Assembly (NCBI GenBank): GCA_050331575.1
Contig: JBHJGS010000001.1
Coordinates: forward strand, 1 to 64,000
Source: JBHJGS01 sp050331575
GTDB taxonomy: Bacteria; Pseudomonadota; Alphaproteobacteria; Sphingomonadales; Rhodothalassiaceae
Direction of reading: 5' to 3'
Length of the DNA: 64,000 nucleotides
Shown: in pieces, positions 26,304-35,046 of the stretch
Layout: the number at the start of each line of letters is the position of its first letter
How positions within the stretch are numbered: position 1 is the first letter of the stretch
Made by a program: the position numbers and the translations under genes
Notes under the pieces: generated by a model
Database searches by the model: none
The model's input: only the letters and a program-made list of their open reading frames with translations
What the model was told of the DNA's origin: nothing

Positions 26304-29300
26304 ATGGCACTTATCATGGGAGAGGACGGCGTTGCTGAAATGCTCATAGGCATGATGGGCAGCGACACCTTTGTGATCATCACGCTCGATGATGGCGAAA
26401 GCATCGATGGGGGAGCCGAGGGCGATGCGGCAGGCGATGTCGATAGCATCGACCTTTCAGGGGTCGGCGCGGGTGTTTTGGTGGATCTGGACGTCAATGA
26501 TCAGGGCGCGGTCAGCCCGGGCATGGCCAGCCAGACCGGCATCCTAAGCTTTTTCAGCAGCAGCAGCGCCGTACCGGTGACCGGCATCACCCTGGCGCCG
26601 TCCGATCAGACCGATCTCGTGTTTGAGGTTGGTGACGGGCCGATCCCTGCGGCGGCCAATACCGGGGTTGACAGCGATCCCGACGTCACCGGCACAGCAG
26701 AGATCACCAGCATCACCAATGCCGCAGGGCTGACGGTCACAGACCTGGTCGGGCCGTCCAGCCTGGGCGAGGTGATGACCGTGCCGGGCGGCGAGGCCCC
26801 TCCCGAGGGCGACAGCATCCGCAACTATTTCGCCATAAACGTGCCGGAAGTCGACGGCGCGGCCAGTTTGCTGGGGCTGGATATCTCGGTCGGTCTGGAC
26901 AATGCGGTGGTGATCGAGGCGTTTTTCGACCAAGGCCTGATCGGCGCGGCCGGCGACGGCAATGACCTGTTCTTGTTCGACCTGTTCGGGGATGATTCGG
27001 TGATCGTTGAGGCGCTCGACGCGGACGGCGCGGTCATCGCCGGGACCGGATTGGCGATCAATTCCGGCCCCGGCCCGAACAATTTCGGGACCAGTGACAC
27101 TGGCGATTTCGGCGATACCGGCATTGATCTGGCGCTGTTCATCGACCTCAACCCGTTCGGCTCGCCCGACACAATCATTGACGATATCGATATCGCCGGC
27201 GTCGGCTTCGATGTGGAGGATCTGTTCAGCGACACGCCGCTCCAGCCGATCTTCGGTCTCCGCATCACCGGAACCGAGGTCGGCAGTGGAGCGGGAAGCC
27301 TGGATCTGGGCGTGGTCGCGGCCAATGCCGACGCTTTTGGAACCGATCCGGCGACCAGCCCCAAGGATGTCAGCGTCAGCCTGTCCGAGATCGAGTCGGT
27401 CGTCGGCACCGCCTTCTCAGACACCCTGTTCGGCAATGACGAGGTCAATGCGCTGAGCGGCGGGGCCGGCGATGACCTGATCCACGGCTTCGGCGGCGCA
27501 GACATGCTCGACGGCGGGGAGGGCATCGACACCTTGCTGCTGGGCGGAGCGTTTGCTGGCGCGACTGTCGACCTCGCCTTCGGTACCGCCATCATTGGCC
27601 CGGACACGAATATCCTCAGCGGCTTTGAGAATGTGAATGGGTCCGGCTTCAGTGACGATATCGGCGGTGATGACGGCGCCAATGTGCTGAACGGCGCCGG
27701 CGGCGACGATGTTCTGCAAGGCTTTGCAGGGGCCGACACATTGTCCGGCGGCGACGGCGCGGACACGCTGTTGGGGGGCTTGGACGCCGATGCGCTGGAC
27801 GGCGGGCTCGCGGACGATTTTGTCGATGGCGGGGCCGGCGATGACACCCTCACCGGCGGGGCCGGCGACGATGTCCTGACCGGCTTTTCCGGCAATGACG
27901 TTTTGGACGGCGGCGAGGGCATCGATACCGCCGCGTTCGGCGGCGAAGGCAGTGCAGAAATCGGCGGGGTGTTCGTCGACCTGACCTTCGGCACCGCCAT
28001 GATCGGCGACGACAGCGACACCCTAAGCGGGATCGAAAATGTCTCCGGCAGCGCCTTCGCCGATGATCTGGGCGGCGACGATGGTGCCAACATGCTTGCG
28101 GGCCTGGACGGGGCAGACACCCTGCAGGGCTTTGGCGGAGCCGACACGCTCACCGGCGGCGACGGCGCGGATGTGCTGCTGGGCGGCTTCGATGCGGACA
28201 TCCTGCTGGGCGGCGACGGCGCGGACTTCCTCGACGGCGGCAGCGGCGACGACAGCTTAATCGGCGGCGCGGGCGATGACAGTTTTGCCGGTGGTAGCGG
28301 CATAGACACGGTCGACTTTTCCGGCGACGCACCAAGCGGTGGTGTCATCGCCGATCTGACCTTCGGCGTGGCGACAAAGGGCGAAGAGACGGACACCCTG
28401 ACAGAGGTGGAAAATCTCATCGGCACCGCCTTTGCCGATGATCTCGGCGGGGACGACGGCGCCAATCAGTTGACCGGGCTGGACGGCGATGACGTTTTGC
28501 AAGGCTTTGGGGGCGTCGACAGCCTGCTTGGCGGGGCCGGTGACGATGCCCTGCTCGGCGGGGCCGGAGCGGACGCATTGACCGGTGCAGCCGGTGCGGA
28601 CTTTCTCGATGGCGGGGCCGGCGACGATGTGCTGACCGGTGGCGATGGCGACGATGTGCTGGCCGGCTTCAGCGGCTCTGACTCCCTGGACGGCGGCGCC
28701 GGCACCGATACCGCAGCCTTCGAGGGCGAGGGCAGTGCCGGGGTTGGCGGCGTCACCGTCGATCTGACATTCGGAACCGCCAGCATTGGCGACGACACCG
28801 ATAGCTTGACCGGCGTGGAGAATGTCTCCGGCACCGCCTTTGGCGACGATCTTGGCGGTGATGACGCGGCCAACCTGCTCAGCGGCCTGGCCGGTGACGA
28901 TCTGCTTCAGGGGTTCGGAGGGGCCGACCAATTGGATGGCGGCGACGGCGCGGACACCGTTCTAGGCGGGGCAGCGGCCGATGCACTGAGCGGCGGCAAC
29001 GGCAGTGATTTCCTCGACGGCGGCGATGGCGACGACCAGATCAGCGGCGGCGCCGGCGATGACACGCTGGCCGGCGGAGCCGGGATCGATACTGTCAGCT
29101 TCCTCGATGAAGGCGCTGCGGCCGGGAGCGGGGTGTTCGTTGACTTGGCGTTTGAAACCGCCAGCCTGGGCGGGGACACCGATACCCTGCTTGAGGTCGA
29201 AAATGTCGAAGGCACAGCCTTTGCCGATGACATTGGCGGCAATGACGGTGTCAATCGCCTCGACGGTCTGGGGGGCGATGATACGCTCTTGGGCTTCGGC

Positions 29301-30140
29301 GGGTCCGACAGCTTGGACGGTGGCGCCGGAACCGATACCCTGACCGGCGGCGCCGGTGCAGATACCCTGACTGGGGGAAGCGGCGACGATTTCCTCGATG
29401 GCGAAGACGGCGACGATCAGCTGATCGGCGGCCTCGGCAACGATACGCTGACCGGTGGCGCTGGCATCGATACCGCTGTTTTCGCCGACAGCGCCGAGGC
29501 CGTCTTCGTCGATCTGGGCTTCGGGACCGCGACGGTCGGCGGCAGTACGGACAGCTTGAGCGAGATCGAGAATGTCTCGGGCAGCGCGTTCGGCGACGAT
29601 ATCGGTGGCGACGATAGCGCCAACCTGCTCAGCGGCGGCGGCGGGGCCGATCAGCTCCAAGGCTTCGGCGGCACTGATTCGCTGTTCGGCGACGCCGGCA
29701 ATGACATCCTTCTAGGCGGCGCTGACAGCGACCTTCTGGACGGCGGGGCCGGCGATGATTTTCTCGACGGCGGGGACGGCGGCGACCAGCTGGTCGGCGG
29801 CATCGGCAATGACAGCCTGACCGGCGGCGCCGGCGCAGACAGCCTGGCCGGCGGCGCTGGCGACGACAGCCTAACCGGCGGCCTCGGCAGCGATACCCTG
29901 ACCGGCGGCAGCGGCGCGGATCTGCTCGATGGTGAAGCCGGCGACGATATTCTGGCGATTGTCAGCGTCGACACCGGTGATGCGTTCATCGGCGGGCCCG
30001 GAAGCGACACGCTTGATCTGTCCGCGCTGGGTGTGGGGGCGACCGCTGCCTTGGCCGACATCACAGCGGACGGGGCGGCATCGACAGGGCCCGGGACACT
30101 GACGCTGCTCGGCGCGGTCGCCAGTTTGACCGGCATCTAG
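26304..30140 (+). CDS. Giant RTX calcium-binding repeat protein, truncated by an in-frame TAG
   Basis: 1278 aa up to the stop. The N-terminal ~370 residues form a non-repetitive domain, including an extracellular-type segment with SIRNYFAINVPEVDG. The rest is nonapeptide GGxGxDxLx repeats that form calcium-binding beta-rolls, arranged in larger units of about 125-135 residues. Acidic, no membrane segment; extracellular via type I secretion is expected. GGAGAT sets the start at 26304 (an earlier TTG at 26259 is less likely). The TAG at 30138-30140 stands where sister repeats have GAG (IEN), and the same frame continues to 31001. The truncated product lacks the C-terminal secretion signal. Confidence 0.8.
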   Translation: MALIMGEDGVAEMLIGMMGSDTFVIITLDDGESIDGGAEGDAAGDVDSIDLSGVGAGVLVDLDVNDQGAVSPGMASQTGILSFFSSSSAVPVTGITLAPSDQTDLVFEVGDGPIPAAANTGVDSDPDVTGTAEITSITNAAGLTVTDLVGPSSLGEVMTVPGGEAPPEGDSIRNYFAINVPEVDGAASLLGLDISVGLDNAVVIEAFFDQGLIGAAGDGNDLFLFDLFGDDSVIVEALDADGAVIAGTGLAINSGPGPNNFGTSDTGDFGDTGIDLALFIDLNPFGSPDTIIDDIDIAGVGFDVEDLFSDTPLQPIFGLRITGTEVGSGAGSLDLGVVAANADAFGTDPATSPKDVSVSLSEIESVVGTAFSDTLFGNDEVNALSGGAGDDLIHGFGGADMLDGGEGIDTLLLGGAFAGATVDLAFGTAIIGPDTNILSGFENVNGSGFSDDIGGDDGANVLNGAGGDDVLQGFAGADTLSGGDGADTLLGGLDADALDGGLADDFVDGGAGDDTLTGGAGDDVLTGFSGNDVLDGGEGIDTAAFGGEGSAEIGGVFVDLTFGTAMIGDDSDTLSGIENVSGSAFADDLGGDDGANMLAGLDGADTLQGFGGADTLTGGDGADVLLGGFDADILLGGDGADFLDGGSGDDSLIGGAGDDSFAGGSGIDTVDFSGDAPSGGVIADLTFGVATKGEETDTLTEVENLIGTAFADDLGGDDGANQLTGLDGDDVLQGFGGVDSLLGGAGDDALLGGAGADALTGAAGADFLDGGAGDDVLTGGDGDDVLAGFSGSDSLDGGAGTDTAAFEGEGSAGVGGVTVDLTFGTASIGDDTDSLTGVENVSGTAFGDDLGGDDAANLLSGLAGDDLLQGFGGADQLDGGDGADTVLGGAAADALSGGNGSDFLDGGDGDDQISGGAGDDTLAGGAGIDTVSFLDEGAAAGSGVFVDLAFETASLGGDTDTLLEVENVEGTAFADDIGGNDGVNRLDGLGGDDTLLGFGGSDSLDGGAGTDTLTGGAGADTLTGGSGDDFLDGEDGDDQLIGGLGNDTLTGGAGIDTAVFADSAEAVFVDLGFGTATVGGSTDSLSEIENVSGSAFGDDIGGDDSANLLSGGGGADQLQGFGGTDSLFGDAGNDILLGGADSDLLDGGAGDDFLDGGDGGDQLVGGIGNDSLTGGAGADSLAGGAGDDSLTGGLGSDTLTGGSGADLLDGEAGDDILAIVSVDTGDAFIGGPGSDTLDLSALGVGATAALADITADGAASTGPGTLTLLGAVASLTGI

Positions 30141-30160
30141 AATATCACCGGGTCGCCGTT
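27600..30160 (+). repeat. Long tandem super-repeats within the RTX gene
   Basis: Units of about 370-410 bp are each marked by a conserved block of type (I/V)ENVSG(S/T)AFxDD(L/I)GGDDGAN. Blocks start near 27621, 28032, 28407, 28816, 29197 and 29566, with a degenerate one at the TAG (30135). Each unit holds VFVDLxFGTAxxG followed by several GGxGxDxL nonapeptides. High similarity between units suggests recent internal duplication. Confidence 0.8.
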
Positions 30161-31001
30161 CGACGACAGTCTCTCCGGCACCGCAGGGGCCGACATGATC
30201 TTCGCCGGCGATGGCGACGATCTGGTCACCGGATTCGGCGGCGCCGATTTCCTAGACGGAGGCGACGGCTTCGATACCTTGGTCTTGAGCGGTCTGTCTG
30301 AGGGTGTGGTGATCGATCTGGCCGGCGGCGCGGTCGGCGCTGCCACGGTGGTGAATTTCGAACTGGTCACAGGCTCGGCCTTTGATGACATCCTGACCGG
30401 GGGCGGCGGCGCGGATAGCTTCAGCGGCGGCGGCGGCGATGATGCGGTCAACGGCGGGGCCGGCGACGACAGTTTGGACGGCGGCTCCAGCGATGACATG
30501 GTGAGCGGCGGCGACGGTGCCGACCAACTCACCGGTGGCTCCGGCGATGATCAGGTGTTCGGCGATGCCGGCGAGGACATTATCGATGGCGGGTCCGGCG
30601 ATGACCTGGTCGAGGGCGGCAGCGGCAATGACAGTGTCTTCGGCGGCAGCAGTGATGACAGCCTGTTCGGCGGGTCCGGCGATGACCTGCTGGACGGCGG
30701 CGCCGGCAATGATGTGCTGGTCGGCGGCGCCGGCAATGACCAGCTCCTTGGTGGCTCCAGCAATGACATCTTCGTGTTCGGTGCGGACGGCGGCGCCGAT
30801 ACGGTACAGGATTTCGATCTCAACGATGATCAGATCGATGTAACCGCCCTGGGTCTGGCCGACCTGGATGCAGTCCTGGCGATTGTCGAGGACACGGCGG
30901 AGGGGGCGCTGCTGGCAGCGGAGAGCGGCGCGAGCCTACTGCTGGTCGGCATCGCCGCTGATGCGCTGGGCGAGGCGAACTTCCTTTTCGCCGCGGCCTG
31001 A
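30141..31001 (+). pseudogene. C-terminal RTX fragment cut off by the TAG
   Basis: 286 codons continuing in the RTX frame: NITGSPFDDSLSG directly after the stop, then about 18 GGxGxD nonapeptides and a C-terminus rich in small and hydrophobic residues (LLVGIAADALGEANFLFAAA) typical of type I secretion signals. The first internal ATG (30195) has no ribosome site, so separate translation is unlikely. Readthrough, a recent mutation or a sequencing error are the options. Confidence 0.75.
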
Positions 31002-31012
31002 TGAGCGGCGCC

Positions 31013-31046
31013 GACGGCGATCCGGCCCTAGCAGGCCGGCGCCGTC
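31013..31046. terminator. Hairpin between the RTX and tatC genes
   Basis: GACGGCGatCCGGCC (31013-31027) pairs with GGCCGGCGCCGTC (31034-31046), with a 2-base bulge and a 6-base loop. It lies between converging genes, so it may stop transcription both ways. No U-tract is visible. Confidence 0.5.
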
Positions 31047-31869
31047 AGACCGCCTTGGCGTCTTCGGTGTCGCCGCGGGCGCGCCGCGCGGTGCGCCGGA
31101 TGACCAGAATGGCGGCTTCATAGAGCAGCAGCATGGCGCCGCCCAGCCCGATCTGGCTGACAATATCCGGCGGCGTGATCACCGCAGCCAGGGCAAACAC
31201 CGCCAGCACGGCATATTTGCGGCCCTTGACCAGGCTGTCCGCGTCGATCAGCCCGGCCCGCGCCATCAACACCAGCAGCACCGGCAACTGGAAGGCGCAC
31301 CCAAAGGCCAGAATCAGCCGAGTGACCAGATCGAGATACTCACTGACCCGGGCCTCCAGCTGCACCGCCAGAGAACCATCACCGCCGGGCTGCTCGAAGC
31401 CCAAGAAAAACTCCCAGGCCAACGGGATGATGCCGAAATAGACCAGCGCGGCCCCGGTCAGAAACAGGATCGGCGTGGCCACCAAGAACGGCCAGAAGGC
31501 CTGGCGCTCATCATCATAAAGCCCGGGCGCCACAAATTTCCAAAGCTGCACCGCACCGACGGGCAAGGCGATGCAAAGAGCGCCGAAAAACGCCACCTTG
31601 ACCCGGGTGAAGAAGGCCTCATGCAGGGCTGTGAAAATCATCCGCCGGCCTTCCTGGTCGCCAAAGGCGCGCGCCAAGGGCCGTGTCAGAAAGTCATAAA
31701 GCAGATCCGAGACCGACCAGCACAGTAAGAATGCCACTGCCAGAACCACCAAAACGATGCTCAGCCGTTTGCGCAGCTCAACCAGATGTTCAATGATCGG
31801 CGCGGTCGTGGCGCGAATGCGCGCCTCTTCTTCCCGACGTTTGACCTGTATCTCAGGACTTTCAGGCAT
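31045..31869 (-). CDS. tatC: Twin-arginine translocase subunit TatC
   Basis: 274 aa with six membrane helices. TatC signatures are HLVELRKRL near residues 27-35, FTALHEAFFTRVKVAFFGALC (in part), FWPFLVATPILFLTGAALVYF (in part) and AVITPPDIVSQIGLGG. It binds RR signal peptides and forms the export core with TatB. It is the third gene of tatABC on the minus strand. The divergent gene beyond tatA encodes a Tat substrate. Confidence 0.95.
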   Translation of the reverse strand: MPESPEIQVKRREEEARIRATTAPIIEHLVELRKRLSIVLVVLAVAFLLCWSVSDLLYDFLTRPLARAFGDQEGRRMIFTALHEAFFTRVKVAFFGALCIALPVGAVQLWKFVAPGLYDDERQAFWPFLVATPILFLTGAALVYFGIIPLAWEFFLGFEQPGGDGSLAVQLEARVSEYLDLVTRLILAFGCAFQLPVLLVLMARAGLIDADSLVKGRKYAVLAVFALAAVITPPDIVSQIGLGGAMLLLYEAAILVIRRTARRARGDTEDAKAV

Positions 31870-31895
31870 CGATTGGTCTCACTGGCAAAAGCCGC

Positions 31896-32336
31896 TTAGG
31901 AGGAGCGCCCGGCCCGATCTCCGGATGACCGCAACGGCTCCGCCACGGGCGCGGCCTCGCCGGGGTCTGATGGCCCGGCCGCGGCATCCTGGGACGCAAG
32001 CCGGGCCGCGCGCTCTTCCTCCAGCTTGGCCTCCATCTCCGCCTTAATGGCGTGCCGCGACGTCTCGTAGGTGCGTCGGCTGCCCTTGCGGATATTGGCC
32101 AGATCCTGCACTTCGCTGGCCACATTGGAGAGATCCTTCTCAGCTTCCCTCACCTCGTCAATGACGGCTTGACGCATGAGCGTGTCCAGCTTGCCGCGGG
32201 CGTCATTGATATGCACACGGACATAGCTGAGGATCTTGGCAGCACCATAAACCAGCTTGGGCATATCCTTTGGCCCGACGACCAGAATCGCCAGAACCAG
32301 CAGCACCAGTATCTCCGCCCAGGCAATATCGAACAT
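31896..32336 (-). CDS. tatB: Twin-arginine translocase subunit TatB
   Basis: 146 aa. The single N-terminal membrane helix MFDIAWAEILVLLVLAILVV is followed by the GPKDMPKL hinge and a long amphipathic helix (ARGKLDTLMRQAVIDEVREAE in part), then a disordered Ala/Pro tail. It fits TatB rather than TatA by the FDIAWAE start and length. It sits between tatA and tatC. Confidence 0.93.
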   Translation of the reverse strand: MFDIAWAEILVLLVLAILVVGPKDMPKLVYGAAKILSYVRVHINDARGKLDTLMRQAVIDEVREAEKDLSNVASEVQDLANIRKGSRRTYETSRHAIKAEMEAKLEEERAARLASQDAAAGPSDPGEAAPVAEPLRSSGDRAGRSS

Positions 32337-32405
32337 AATAGATCAATCAGCACATTGTGACAGGGCTGAGCGTGTGGATCAGCCGTGCGGCATCAGCCCT
32401 TCGGG

Positions 32406-32660
32406 TCAGGATTTGGCGGCGTCTTTCACATTCGACGACAGATTGGCCGGCGACGACAGATTGGCCGGCTGGTCAGACGCGTCGGTGATCAGCGCCTGCG
32501 AGGGTGCAGCGGCATCGTCTTTCTCCGCGTCGGCCAAGCCCTTCTTGAAGCTGGTGATGCCCTTGGCAACATCGCCCATGAGTTCAGAAATTTTGCCACG
32601 GCCAAACAACAAAACCATCAAGACAAGAACCAATAAAATCTGCCAAATGCTCACGCTCAT
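32406..32660 (-). CDS. tatA: Twin-arginine translocase subunit TatA
   Basis: 84 aa. The membrane helix (SVSIWQILLVLVLMVLLFG) leads into the FGRGKISELMGDVAKGITSFKKGL amphipathic helix (in part), the TatA hallmark. The C-terminus carries a short direct repeat, PANLSS twice. AGGAG lies about 10 bases before the ATG at 32660. It oligomerises to form the Tat pore. First gene of tatABC. Confidence 0.93.
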   Translation of the reverse strand: MSVSIWQILLVLVLMVLLFGRGKISELMGDVAKGITSFKKGLADAEKDDAAAPSQALITDASDQPANLSSPANLSSNVKDAAKS

Positions 32661-33218
32661 CGCTGAAATCTCCTGAAGGTTGCTGAGCCTGGTCGCGCCG
32701 GTCCGCACCTTAATCGCGGTGGCCATCGCGCAGCGCCTTTGGTTTGGCCGCCGCGCGAACCGGTTTACGTGGATCCTCCGGCCTTCCCCTGCCCTGCTCG
32801 ATTCGGCCGGGCTGCGGTTCGGCTGCGGTTCGAAGAACACCAATGCAGGCGCTACCCGATGATTGTGACAGCAAGAAGACAATGGCGCACACAAACTTTT
32901 TCTTTGCTGACTGGATCGATTTATGTAAGTGGTAACCAGTTTGAAAGCGGCATTTCGTAGCGATTGCAAGTGCTTTGCATCAATAAAACGTCGCCGTATT
33001 GAGAGGTATTTACAGAATCCAGCCCATGAACACAGTTGCGTTACCGGCTGTTATATTACTGCAACGAAATCTTCATCATACAATACTTCTATTTTTCCTC
33101 ACCCTGCGTCATAACGACAGCGCAGGGCGGCGGCGCGAAGGAGTTCGCGCACGTCGCCGGTGTCTTTCAGGCCGGTTGATCGGTCGCTTTCAGCATGATC
33201 GCCAGGAGAACTGCCCCA
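32661..33218 (+). other. 558 bp intergenic region between tatA and phoX
   Basis: It separates divergent tatABC and phoX. The first ~170 bp are GC-rich; 32870-33110 is clearly AT-rich and holds the Pho-box-like site described separately. Short reading frames here have no supporting start or family. Confidence 0.5.
33048..33084 (+). promoter_or_regulatory. Pho-box-like site and -10 of the phoX promoter
   Basis: CTGTTATATTACTGCAAC (33048-33065) fits the PhoB direct-repeat consensus CTGTCAT-N4-CTGTCAT at 6 of 7 bases in the first half and most of the second. A weaker third unit, TCTTCAT, follows at the same 11-base pitch. TACAAT (33079-33084) is at the right side for a -10, and the ATG is 135 bp downstream. 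This predicts induction under phosphate starvation. Confidence 0.55.
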
Positions 33219-34919
33219 ATGTCCCAATTGATCAAGAATGCCGTCGACCGGCGCGATTTTCTGCGTCGCAGCGGTTTGGCCCTAAGCACGGGTGCGATGA
33301 TGAGCCCGTTCGGTGCGCTCACCATGGGCCAATTGCGCGCCCAAGCCGCCGGCGGCTCGGAAATGATCCCGAACCCGTTTGGCCCGCTGCGTCCGACCTT
33401 GGATCTGGCCACCGGCCTGCCGCTGCTGCGTCTGCCGCCGGGCTTCCGCTACCAGTCTTTCGGCTGGGTCGGCGATACCCTGCCGGGCGATCAGCGCACC
33501 CCGGAAGATCATGACGGCGGCGCCGTGGTGAAGGTCGAAGGCCGGATGATCACCTACATCCGGAACCACGAACAGGCCGGCGGTCTGACCTTCCCGAACA
33601 GCGGCACCACCTTCTTCGACGGCAACCCCGCCGGCACCCGCAACGAACTGGGCAATTTCAACGTCCAGGATGCCATGGACGGCAATGCCTCCGGCGGCTG
33701 CAGCCGCGTCGTGTTCGACGGCCGCAAGGTGGTTTCCATCGAGCCGGCGATCGGCGCCACCTCCAACAACTGCGCCGGCGGCCCGACCCCGTTTGGCAGC
33801 TGGATCACCTGCGAGGAAACCTTTGGCCCGGGCGGCACCACCCACGGCTTCGCGCTGGAAGTGCCGGCCGAGGGCCTGGCCACGGGCATCCCGCTGATGC
33901 AAATGGGCCGGTTCGAGCATGAGGCGATCGCGGTCGATCCGGCCAGCGCCACCGTGCTGCTGACCGAGGACAATTTCCCGACCTTCTCCGGCGTGTTCCT
34001 GTTCGTGCCAAACTCCGCCGCGGAAGTCTTCGCCAACAACGGCTATACCCGTCCGGATGGCTCGCTGATCGAAGGCACGCTCTACATGATGGCCGTTGCA
34101 GGCCAGCCCAATGCGGTCCTGACCGGCGAACTGGCGCTGGGCACCAGCTTCCGCATCGAGTCGGTCGCTATCCCGGTTGGCGACGGCCCCGAACAAGTTG
34201 CCGGCCCGCCGATCTCCGTGGCCGACGTCATCGGGTCCGCACCGTTCAGCAGTTTCGCCAATGCCGAAGGCGAGCTGGACGACGGCGGCGATAGCCGTGG
34301 CGGCTCGATCTCCAGCCCGTTCGTCGGCGGCTTCCGCCTGGGCGGCGCGATTTTCGCGCGTCCCGAAGGGGCCTGGTACTCCAACGGAACGCTGTTCTTC
34401 CTGGACACCAATGCCGGCTTCGACCGCACCGGCACCGCCACCGGCATCTTGTGGGCCTACACCCCGGATCCGGGCGCCCCGCAGAACGGCACCCTGGAAG
34501 TGGTCTATGCGCCGACCACCCGGGACGTCACCGACGGGCCGGACAATCTGACCATCAATCCGCGCACCGGCACGCCGTTCCTGTGTGAAGATGGCAGCCA
34601 GGACGTGCAGCGCCTGATCGCGGTGACACCAAGCGGCGACAGCTTCGTGTTCGCGGAGAACAACATCATCCTGACCGCCGACCAGATCGCCGGCACCACC
34701 GACCTGAACGGCAATCCGCGCGTGCCGGAATTCGTCGATGGCGACTTTGCGGGCATCGCCGGCAATGAGCCGCTGTCCTTCACCGGTGCGGAATGGGCCG
34801 GCGCGTCCTTCTCGCCGGACGGCAACACCCTGTTCATCAATGTCCAGGGTCAGGGCTGGTCTTTCGCCATCCAGGGGCCGTTCAGCCGCCTGCTCAGCTT
34901 CAACTCCAGCGGCTTCTAG
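33219..34919 (+). CDS. phoX: PhoX-family alkaline phosphatase (DUF839), Tat-exported
   Basis: 566 aa. A twin-arginine signal (DRRDFLRRSGLALSTGAMM, residues ~10-28) is followed by a PhoX/DUF839 beta-propeller: NHEQAGG, GGCSRVVFDGRKV, SWITCEETFGPGG, GRFEHEAIAVDP, TEDN and GASFSPDGNTLFINVQG. PhoX enzymes are periplasmic or secreted calcium/iron phosphatases that release phosphate from organic esters. AGGAGAA at 33204-33210 fixes the start. A Pho-box-like site lies upstream, and tatABC is divergent on the left. Confidence 0.88.
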   Translation: MSQLIKNAVDRRDFLRRSGLALSTGAMMSPFGALTMGQLRAQAAGGSEMIPNPFGPLRPTLDLATGLPLLRLPPGFRYQSFGWVGDTLPGDQRTPEDHDGGAVVKVEGRMITYIRNHEQAGGLTFPNSGTTFFDGNPAGTRNELGNFNVQDAMDGNASGGCSRVVFDGRKVVSIEPAIGATSNNCAGGPTPFGSWITCEETFGPGGTTHGFALEVPAEGLATGIPLMQMGRFEHEAIAVDPASATVLLTEDNFPTFSGVFLFVPNSAAEVFANNGYTRPDGSLIEGTLYMMAVAGQPNAVLTGELALGTSFRIESVAIPVGDGPEQVAGPPISVADVIGSAPFSSFANAEGELDDGGDSRGGSISSPFVGGFRLGGAIFARPEGAWYSNGTLFFLDTNAGFDRTGTATGILWAYTPDPGAPQNGTLEVVYAPTTRDVTDGPDNLTINPRTGTPFLCEDGSQDVQRLIAVTPSGDSFVFAENNIILTADQIAGTTDLNGNPRVPEFVDGDFAGIAGNEPLSFTGAEWAGASFSPDGNTLFINVQGQGWSFAIQGPFSRLLSFNSSGF

Positions 34920-34987
34920 AGCACCATCGATGGCGGGCATTTCGCTCCAATCAATGGTGATGGCGATTGATCGGTTGAGGCCCTAAG
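34916..34987. repeat. Dispersed palindromic element, copy C
   Basis: Starts at CTAGAGCAC, whose TAG is the phoX stop codon, and ends at GGCCCTAAG (34979-34987). The core TGGCGATTGATCGG is degenerate compared with copies B and D. It is followed by the phoX terminator hairpin at 35017. Confidence 0.6.
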
Positions 34988-35016
34988 CCAGCGTTTCAGC
35001 GCAGAGCCAGATCGCG

Positions 35017-35046
35017 GGCCGGTCCTTCGGGGCCGGCCCGATTTTA
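35017..35046 (+). terminator. Rho-independent terminator of phoX
   Basis: GGGCCGGTCC-TTCG-GGGCCGGCCC forms a 10 bp stem (one G-U pair) with a stable TTCG loop, followed by GATTTTAT. It overlaps the last codons of gspK on the other strand. Confidence 0.75.

Noticed and set aside
27600..30160. Regular short repeats that might suggest a CRISPR array
   Set aside because: The repeats are in-frame codons for GGxGxDxLx nonapeptides; there are no unique spacers between identical repeats.
26825..30532. Long minus-strand frames rich in Pro and Ser across the RTX gene
   Set aside because: They are antisense shadows of the Gly/Asp repeats (GGC/GAC read backwards) and have no independent support.
30195..31001. 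Second, separate RTX gene starting at ATG 30195
   Set aside because: It is in the same frame as the upstream RTX gene, has no ribosome site and starts mid-repeat; a nonsense-split gene is simpler.
32929..33114. 61-codon frame upstream of phoX
   Set aside because: It lies across the Pho-box-like promoter, has odd composition and no family.
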